Assembly: GCF_010974945.1 (NCBI RefSeq)
Contig: NZ_JAAIVB010000052.1
Location: 1 to 64,000 of the forward strand
From: Noviherbaspirillum galbum
GTDB taxonomy: Bacteria; Pseudomonadota; Gammaproteobacteria; Burkholderiales; Burkholderiaceae_D
Reading direction: 5' to 3'
DNA length: 64,000 nucleotides
In this document: piece after piece, positions 59,308 through 64,000 of the stretch
Layout: each line of letters starts with the position of its first letter
Numbering within the stretch: the first letter of the stretch is position 1
Notes under the pieces: model-generated
The model's database searches: none
Told to the model about the DNA's origin: nothing
Seen by the model: only the letters and a program-made list of their open reading frames with translations
Translations under genes and position numbers: made by a program

Positions 59308-59826
59308 TCAGGCGCCGACGAGCTCCGCGATCCGGAATCGCCCTATCTGGATGACCTGCTCCACGCATTCCCGCAGTTCCCGCTCGCGGTCGTGCTGCAG
59401 GCGCGACGACATCGCCGCCAGGATGCTTTGCCGCGTATGTCCCTTGACGGCAATGATGAAGGGAAAGCCGAATTTCTCGCGGTAGGCGCGATTCAGCGCT
59501 TGCAGGCGGTCGAACTCTTCCGGCGTGCATTGGTCCAGGCCCGCGCCCTTCTGCTCGCGCGTCGACTCCGCCGTCAGCTCGCCGCGTATCGCGGCCTTGC
59601 CGGCGAGTTCCGGGTGGGCAAGCAGCAGGTCCAGCTGTTCGCGGACCGCGGCGTTGCAGACTTCGCTTGCCATGGCAGCTTGCAACTGCTCCAGGTCGTC
59701 GAAGGGCCGCTTCTCCGCCGCACGCTCGGCGAACCAGGGCGAATGTTCATAGATTGCACCGAGCGTGGCGGCGAAGACCTCGGGCGGCATGGCGTTGAGC
59801 GCCGCGAGGGTGATGCGAGCATTCAT
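59308..59826 (-). CDS. uraD: 2-oxo-4-hydroxy-4-carboxy-5-ureidoimidazoline (OHCU) decarboxylase
   Basis: A 172-residue all-helical enzyme that converts OHCU to S-allantoin in urate breakdown. Family features are visible: NAMPPEVFAATLGAIYEHSP with the catalytic His region, LLLAHPELAGKAAIRGELTA, LDQCTPEEFDRLQALNRAYR and FGFPFIIAVKGHTRQSILAA. It overlaps the upstream PuuE gene by four bases (ATGA), so the two are coupled. It acts in the cytoplasm after hydroxyisourate hydrolase. Confidence 0.92.
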   Translation of the reverse strand: MNARITLAALNAMPPEVFAATLGAIYEHSPWFAERAAEKRPFDDLEQLQAAMASEVCNAAVREQLDLLLAHPELAGKAAIRGELTAESTREQKGAGLDQCTPEEFDRLQALNRAYREKFGFPFIIAVKGHTRQSILAAMSSRLQHDRERELRECVEQVIQIGRFRIAELVGA

Positions 59827-60770
59827 TTATTCTCCTCGCAGGGATGGGCCTGCATCCAGTGGTTCGCGATGTCGATGCGACGGCAGATCCATACCTGTTC
59901 ATGCGATTGCACGTAGTCGAGGAAGCGGCGCAGCGCCTGGAACCGTCCCGGCCGCCCGAGCAGGCGGCAATGCATGCCGATGGAAAGCATTTTCGGACGG
60001 TCGAGTCCGTTCGGATCGCCTTCTTCATACAGCACGTCGAAGCTGTCCTTCAGGTACTGGTAGAACTGTTCGCCGGTGTTGAACCCCTGCGCGGTCGCGA
60101 AACGCATGTCGTTGGTGTCGAGCGTGTAAGGCACCACGAGGTGCGGCTTCTCGCTGCCGTCCGGCAGTGCCACCCGGGTCCAGAACGGCAGGTCATCGCC
60201 ATAATAGTCCGAGTCGTAGGCGAATCCGCCGTGTTCGACCACGAGCCGCCGCGTGTTCGGCGAATCGCGTCCCGTGTACCAGCCAAGCGGCGCGTTCCCG
60301 GTGAGCTCGCGCTGGATCTCGACCGCGATGCGCATGTGTTCGCGCTCGGTGGCTTCATCCAAGTTCTGGTAATGGATCCAGCGCCAGCCATGGCAGGCGA
60401 TCTCGTGGCCCAGTTCGACGAATGCCCGGGTAAGGTCTGGGTGGCGCTGCATGGCCATCGCCACGCCGAAGACCGTCAGGGGAAGCTTGCGCTGCTCGAA
60501 CTCGCGCAGGATGCGCCAGGCGCCGGCGCGCGAACCATATTCGTAAATCGATTCCATCGACATGTGCCGCGCCTCGAATGCCGCCGCGCCGATGATCTCC
60601 GACAGAAACTGTTCCGAGGCCTTGTCGCCGTGCAGCACGCAGTTTTCACCGCCCTCCTCGTAGTTGAGGACGAACTGCAAGGCAATGCGCGCGCCGCCTG
60701 GCCAGCGTGCATGCGGCACGTCTCGGCCGTAGCCGATGAGGTCGCGGGGATAATGAGATGAATTTGCCAT
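59823..60770 (-). CDS. puuE: Allantoinase PuuE (polysaccharide deacetylase-fold)
   Basis: A 315-residue metal-independent allantoinase of the polysaccharide deacetylase fold. It begins YPRDLIGYGRDVPHARWPGG, the typical PuuE start, and has ALQFVLNYEEGGENCVLHGD, VELGHEIACHGWRWIHYQNL and DLPFWTRVALP. It opens allantoin to allantoate, the substrate of the amidohydrolase at 53671. It is the middle gene of a permease-puuE-uraD operon. Confidence 0.93.
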   Translation of the reverse strand: MANSSHYPRDLIGYGRDVPHARWPGGARIALQFVLNYEEGGENCVLHGDKASEQFLSEIIGAAAFEARHMSMESIYEYGSRAGAWRILREFEQRKLPLTVFGVAMAMQRHPDLTRAFVELGHEIACHGWRWIHYQNLDEATEREHMRIAVEIQRELTGNAPLGWYTGRDSPNTRRLVVEHGGFAYDSDYYGDDLPFWTRVALPDGSEKPHLVVPYTLDTNDMRFATAQGFNTGEQFYQYLKDSFDVLYEEGDPNGLDRPKMLSIGMHCRLLGRPGRFQALRRFLDYVQSHEQVWICRRIDIANHWMQAHPCEENK

Positions 60771-60788
60771 GTATCGAAAGATGAAAGG

Positions 60789-62291
60789 TTATTCGCTGCC
60801 GTGGCTGCTCGCCTTGGCGGAAGCTTCGGCGGCATCGCGCGGCGCGAGACCATTGAAATACAGGTTGAGCACGACCGCCACGATGGCGGTCAGCAGGATG
60901 CCGCTATGCAGCAGCGGGGAAAGCGCCTTCGGCATGTGTTGCGCATACTTTTCGGCTACCAGCGGAATCATGCCAAAGCCGATGGCAAGCGCCACGATGA
61001 AGAGGTTGTTGCGGTTGCCCTGGAAGTCGACGGCGGACAGGATGCGCACGCCGGTCGCCGCCACCATGCCGAACATGACCAGTCCGGCGCCGCCGAGGAC
61101 GAACTGCGGAATGGCTTCCGCCGCCTGTGCGATCTTCGGAATCGCACCCATGGCCATGAGGATCATCCCGCCCGCCACGCATACCCAGCGGCTCTTCACG
61201 CCCGTCACCCCGACCAGGCCGACGTTCTGGGAAAACGAGGTGTAGGGAAAGGTATTGAAGATGCCGCCGATGAGGGTGCCCAGGCCATCCACGCGCAGAC
61301 CGCGCGCGATGTCCTCGCGGCTGACCGGCTTGCCCGTCATTTCGCTCAGGGCGAGGAACATTCCCGTCGATTCGATCATGACCACGATCATGACCAGGGT
61401 CATGGTCGCGATCGCAGCCAGGTTGAAGGTGGGCGGTCCGAACTGGAACGGCGTGACGACCGCGAACATCTTCGCCGCGCCGACCTTGGCGAAGTCGACC
61501 TTGCCCATCGCGAACGAGAGCGCGGTGCCAGCGACGATGCCCGCCAATACCGCGATGTTTGCCAGGAAGCCCTTGCCGTGCTTGGCGATCACCAAGATCA
61601 CCACCAGCACGAACAGGGCGATGCCGAGGTTGTCGAGGGCGGCATAGGCCGGGTTGGGAATCATGGGTGCCGGGCCGGCCGGGATGGCGGCGCCGGCCGC
61701 CTTGGCCGCGTCGACCGCCTGCAGGAAGGCGGGATCGGGAATGCTCGCCAGGCCGGGTGGCCCGCCAACGGCCCAGTTCACCGCGACGCGCATGAGCGAG
61801 ATGCCGATCACCGCGATGATGCTGCCCGTGACCACCGGTGGAAAGAAGGCAAGGATGCGGCCGACCAGCGGCGCGATCAGGATGCTGACGATGCCGGCGC
61901 CGATCACCGCGCCGAAGATGCCCGAAAGGCCAAGCGAGGGGTCCGCGCCCATCGCCAGCATCGGACTGACCGACGCGAAGGTCACGCCCATCATCACCGG
62001 CAGGCGGATGCCGAACAGCTTGCCGGCGCCCAGCGACTGGATCAGCGTCACGAGCCCGCAGCAGAACAGGTCGGCGCTGATTAGCGCTGCAACCTGTTCC
62101 GGCTGCAGCTTGAGGGCACGGCCCACGATCAGCGGCACGGCGATCGCACCTGCATACATGACGAGGACGTGCTGCAGGCCGAGCGTGGCAAGCTTGCCGA
62201 CGGGCAGGCGTTCGTCCACGGCACAAGGCCGCTTCGTGGCGTCGGGCGCGGCATGGCCCGGCGGGGCGGTCGATGACTCCAGGGTATTCAT
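60789..62291 (-). CDS. NCS2-family purine permease (urate/xanthine/uracil type)
   Basis: A 500-residue transporter with about 12-14 helices. It has the NCS2 hallmarks: LGLQHVLVMYAGAIAVPLIV in helix 1, the substrate-binding Glu in VMIESTGMFLALSEMTG (helix 8), and NTFPYTSFSQNVGLVGVTGV (helix 10). These favour the nucleobase:cation symporter branch that includes urate and xanthine carriers. In this operon (18 bases ahead of puuE) it probably imports urate or xanthine. Confidence 0.92.
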   Translation of the reverse strand: MNTLESSTAPPGHAAPDATKRPCAVDERLPVGKLATLGLQHVLVMYAGAIAVPLIVGRALKLQPEQVAALISADLFCCGLVTLIQSLGAGKLFGIRLPVMMGVTFASVSPMLAMGADPSLGLSGIFGAVIGAGIVSILIAPLVGRILAFFPPVVTGSIIAVIGISLMRVAVNWAVGGPPGLASIPDPAFLQAVDAAKAAGAAIPAGPAPMIPNPAYAALDNLGIALFVLVVILVIAKHGKGFLANIAVLAGIVAGTALSFAMGKVDFAKVGAAKMFAVVTPFQFGPPTFNLAAIATMTLVMIVVMIESTGMFLALSEMTGKPVSREDIARGLRVDGLGTLIGGIFNTFPYTSFSQNVGLVGVTGVKSRWVCVAGGMILMAMGAIPKIAQAAEAIPQFVLGGAGLVMFGMVAATGVRILSAVDFQGNRNNLFIVALAIGFGMIPLVAEKYAQHMPKALSPLLHSGILLTAIVAVVLNLYFNGLAPRDAAEASAKASSHGSE

Positions 62292-62427
62292 GTGTCTGCT
62301 CCAGGGATGAATCGGGGAATATTGTTTTTGTATGGCAAGCCTGCCGGGGCCGATGTGCCTGGGCTTCCTGCCGCCCTCGTTCGGCTGATGTCCGGCGTGT
62401 TGACGAGCATGCCGACTGCCCCTAGAA

Positions 62428-62439
62428 TTGTCAACAATT
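62428..62439. promoter_or_regulatory. ATTGTCAACAAT, candidate GntR operator of the urate genes
   Basis: It is the core of the inverted repeat AATTGT-CA-ACAATT (62427-62440) between the divergent permease and hydroxyisourate hydrolase genes. It is identical to the site at 57490 next to the GntR gene. Confidence 0.6.
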
Positions 62440-62575
62440 TCCTCACCTCTTTGTTCAACAAAAAGGGCAGCTGCAATCTCCCGATGGCTGGCGGAGACAC
62501 TTCATGCCCGGGTCTGAAACCGTTCCGCGTTTCAGTCACGTCTTCCATTACCACCGATACAGATTAGGAGCCGCG

Positions 62576-62932
62576 ATGAGTCGCCTGACCACGCACGTCC
62601 TTGATACCGCCCGTGGTTGCCCGGGGCAAGGGATCAAGCTTGAGCTTTTCCATATTGTCGACAATCTTAGACATCCCGTGGCCTCCGGCCACACCAACGC
62701 CGATGGCCGCTGCGATACGCCCTTGCTGCAGGGCGATGCCTTCCGTGCCGGCGTATACGAGCTGGACTTCCACGTCGGCGATTACTTCGCCGGGGCCGGC
62801 CTGACCGATACCGCCCGCCTGCCCTTCCTGGACGTGGTGACGCTGCGCTTCGGCGTCGCCGATCCCGCGAAGCACTACCACGTGCCGCTGGTGGTCACGC
62901 CCTGGAGCTATTCCACCTATCGCGGCAGCTGA
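62576..62932 (+). CDS. uraH: 5-hydroxyisourate hydrolase (transthyretin-like)
   Basis: A 118-residue transthyretin-related enzyme that converts 5-hydroxyisourate to OHCU. The signature residues are present: LTTHVLDTARGCPG at the start with the active-site His, SGHTNADGRCDTPL with Arg and His, and the C-terminal YRGS tetrapeptide. TTAGGAG stands just before ATG 62576; an in-frame upstream extension lacks such a site. It precedes the urate hydroxylase gene by 25 bases. The coding sequence contains the palindrome ATTGTCGACAAT (62654-62665). Confidence 0.94.
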   Translation: MSRLTTHVLDTARGCPGQGIKLELFHIVDNLRHPVASGHTNADGRCDTPLLQGDAFRAGVYELDFHVGDYFAGAGLTDTARLPFLDVVTLRFGVADPAKHYHVPLVVTPWSYSTYRGS

Positions 62933-62957
62933 CCAGAGAACCGAGGAGACAAATGAC

Positions 62958-64000
62958 ATGGAAGGCTTTTTTCTTGATTGGGCAAACCTGCTGTTGCGCT
63001 GGCTGCATGTGATCGTTGCCATTGCCTGGATAGGTTCGTCGTTCTACTTCGTCTGGCTGGACAACAGCCTCAAGCCGCCGCAGGATCCGAAGCTCAAGGG
63101 GGACGGCGTGGGTGGCGAGCTGTGGGCGGTGCATGGCGGCGGCTTCTACAATCCGCAGAAATACCTTGGCGCGCCGCCGAAGCTGCCAGAGGACCTGCAC
63201 TGGTTCTACTGGGAGTCTTACAGCACCTGGCTCTCCGGTTTCAGCCTGTTCACTGTCCTTTACCTGTTCAACCCCAGGGTGTTCCTGATCGACCCCAGCG
63301 TCGCCGCGCTTACGCCTGCCATGGCGGTGATCCTTGCCATCGGCTTTCTCGCGGTGGGCTGGCTGGCCTACGACCAGCTTTGCCGCCTACTTCAAAAGAA
63401 GGAGAGCCTGCTCGCGGCGCTGGTGACGCTGTATGTGGTCGCCGCGAGCTGGGCGGCCTGCCACCTGTTTGCAGGACGCGCCGCCTTCCTGCTGATCGGC
63501 GCGATGATCGCGACGATCATGAGCGCCAACGTGTTCTTCTGGATCATTCCGGGCCAGCGCAAGATCGTGGCAGCCATGAAGGCAGGCGTTGCCATCGATC
63601 CGATCCACGGCCAGCGCGGCAAGCAGCGCAGCGTGCACAACACTTACTTCACCTTGCCCGTGCTGTTCGCCATGCTGTCGAACCATTACAGCATGACCTA
63701 CGGCCATCCGCAGAACTGGCTGGTGCTGGTGCTGATCATGCTGGCCGGCGTGCTCATCCGGCGCTTTTTCATCCTTCGGCACAAGGGTAAGGCGAGCCCG
63801 GCGTATCCGGCGGCAGCGATCGCCTTGCTGGCGGGCGTGATGGCATGGACCATGCCCGCGCCGGCGAAGCGCCCTGCCGCCGCGCCCGCGGGCGTGCCGT
63901 CGGCACCGGGCGGCAACCCCGCCTTGCTGTCCGCGCCGCCGGACGAACAGCCAGGCATCGAAAGGGTGCGGCAGGTCGTCCAGGCGCGCTGCGTGCAATG
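62958..64000 (+). CDS. puuD: Membrane urate hydroxylase PuuD, N-terminal part (runs off the window)
   Basis: An open frame from ATG 62958 to the window end (at least 347 residues). It begins MEGFFLDWANLLLRWLHVIV and contains the hydrophobic Urate_ox_N region: AIAWIGSSFYFVWLDNSLKP, FYWESYSTWLSGFSLFTVLY, SVHNTYFTLPVLFAMLSNHY and several more helices. The last residues, after an Ala/Pro linker, read VRQVVQARCVQ, the start of a cytochrome c domain whose CxxCH lies beyond the edge. PuuD oxidises urate to 5-hydroxyisourate and delivers electrons to the respiratory chain. GAGGAGAC lies upstream; a nearer ATG at 62953 is in another frame and short. Confidence 0.93.
   Translation, partial: MEGFFLDWANLLLRWLHVIVAIAWIGSSFYFVWLDNSLKPPQDPKLKGDGVGGELWAVHGGGFYNPQKYLGAPPKLPEDLHWFYWESYSTWLSGFSLFTVLYLFNPRVFLIDPSVAALTPAMAVILAIGFLAVGWLAYDQLCRLLQKKESLLAALVTLYVVAASWAACHLFAGRAAFLLIGAMIATIMSANVFFWIIPGQRKIVAAMKAGVAIDPIHGQRGKQRSVHNTYFTLPVLFAMLSNHYSMTYGHPQNWLVLVLIMLAGVLIRRFFILRHKGKASPAYPAAAIALLAGVMAWTMPAPAKRPAAAPAGVPSAPGGNPALLSAPPDEQPGIERVRQVVQARCVQ

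Noticed and set aside
62654-62665. Perfect ATTGTCGACAAT palindrome inside uraH as an operator
   Set aside because: It encodes part of the protein (the HIVDN segment) and may be coincidental; kept only as supporting context for the intergenic motif copies.
1-64000. tRNA, rRNA, riboswitch, insertion sequence, prophage or plasmid functions
   Set aside because: I looked in the gaps and among the proteins and saw no cloverleaf, no transposase or integrase, and no phage genes. A covariance-model scan was not possible.

Overview
The window is high-GC DNA with dense, short-spaced operons, Liv-type ABC transporters, LysR/GntR/MarR regulators and catabolic clusters. Together these suggest a soil or plant-associated beta-proteobacterium of the order Burkholderiales, plausibly Oxalobacteraceae (inference from protein style, not a search). 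I saw no rRNA, tRNA, CRISPR array, insertion sequence or prophage. The window cuts a livH-type permease gene at its left edge and a puuD-type urate hydroxylase gene at its right edge.

Region by region. 1-2786: the end of a branched-chain amino-acid-type (Liv) ABC transporter operon. 2819-4992: a zinc-type dehydrogenase, the remnant of a deleted M20 amidohydrolase, and a TRIC-like membrane protein. 5060-11324: a complete 3-hydroxybenzoate/gentisate pathway (AAHS transporter, fumarylpyruvate hydrolase, maleylpyruvate isomerase, 3-hydroxybenzoate 6-hydroxylase, gentisate 1,2-dioxygenase) with a divergent LysR regulator. 11353-15953: a Liv-type binding protein, a MarR regulator and a divergent M20 amidohydrolase/MHS transporter operon. 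16150-21478: an SDR / lyase-like / binding-protein / SDR operon facing a MocR regulator. 21523-33656: two divergent operons around a TetR gene. One holds a VOC protein, a dihydroxypyridine-hydroxylase-like flavoprotein and a full Liv-type ABC importer. The other holds CoxG and a three-subunit molybdenum hydroxylase. It looks like a self-contained pathway for import and breakdown of an N-heteroaromatic compound.

34017-34639: two tandem small genes whose products share a 26-residue leader ending in Val-Arg-Gly-Gly. They lie behind a sigma-54-like promoter and in front of a strong hairpin. This is the most interesting unexplained unit in the window. 34755-43456: an FAD oxidoreductase with AraC regulator, two transporters, a GH16-like lipoprotein with a broken catalytic motif, and a two-subunit Tat-exported molybdenum oxidoreductase. 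43569-53538: a mixed region with a DHA2 exporter, ferritin-like protein, CDF cation transporter, diguanylate cyclase, methyltransferase, outer-membrane protein and several hypotheticals.

53671-64000: a purine (urate/allantoin) catabolic island with allantoate amidohydrolase, an aromatic amino acid lyase, two GntR regulators, a LysR regulator, OHCU decarboxylase, allantoinase PuuE, an NCS2 purine permease, hydroxyisourate hydrolase and membrane urate hydroxylase. The 12-bp palindromic motif ATTGTNNACAAT occurs at three intergenic sites in this island (plus one coding copy and one degenerate copy), suggesting a local GntR regulon.
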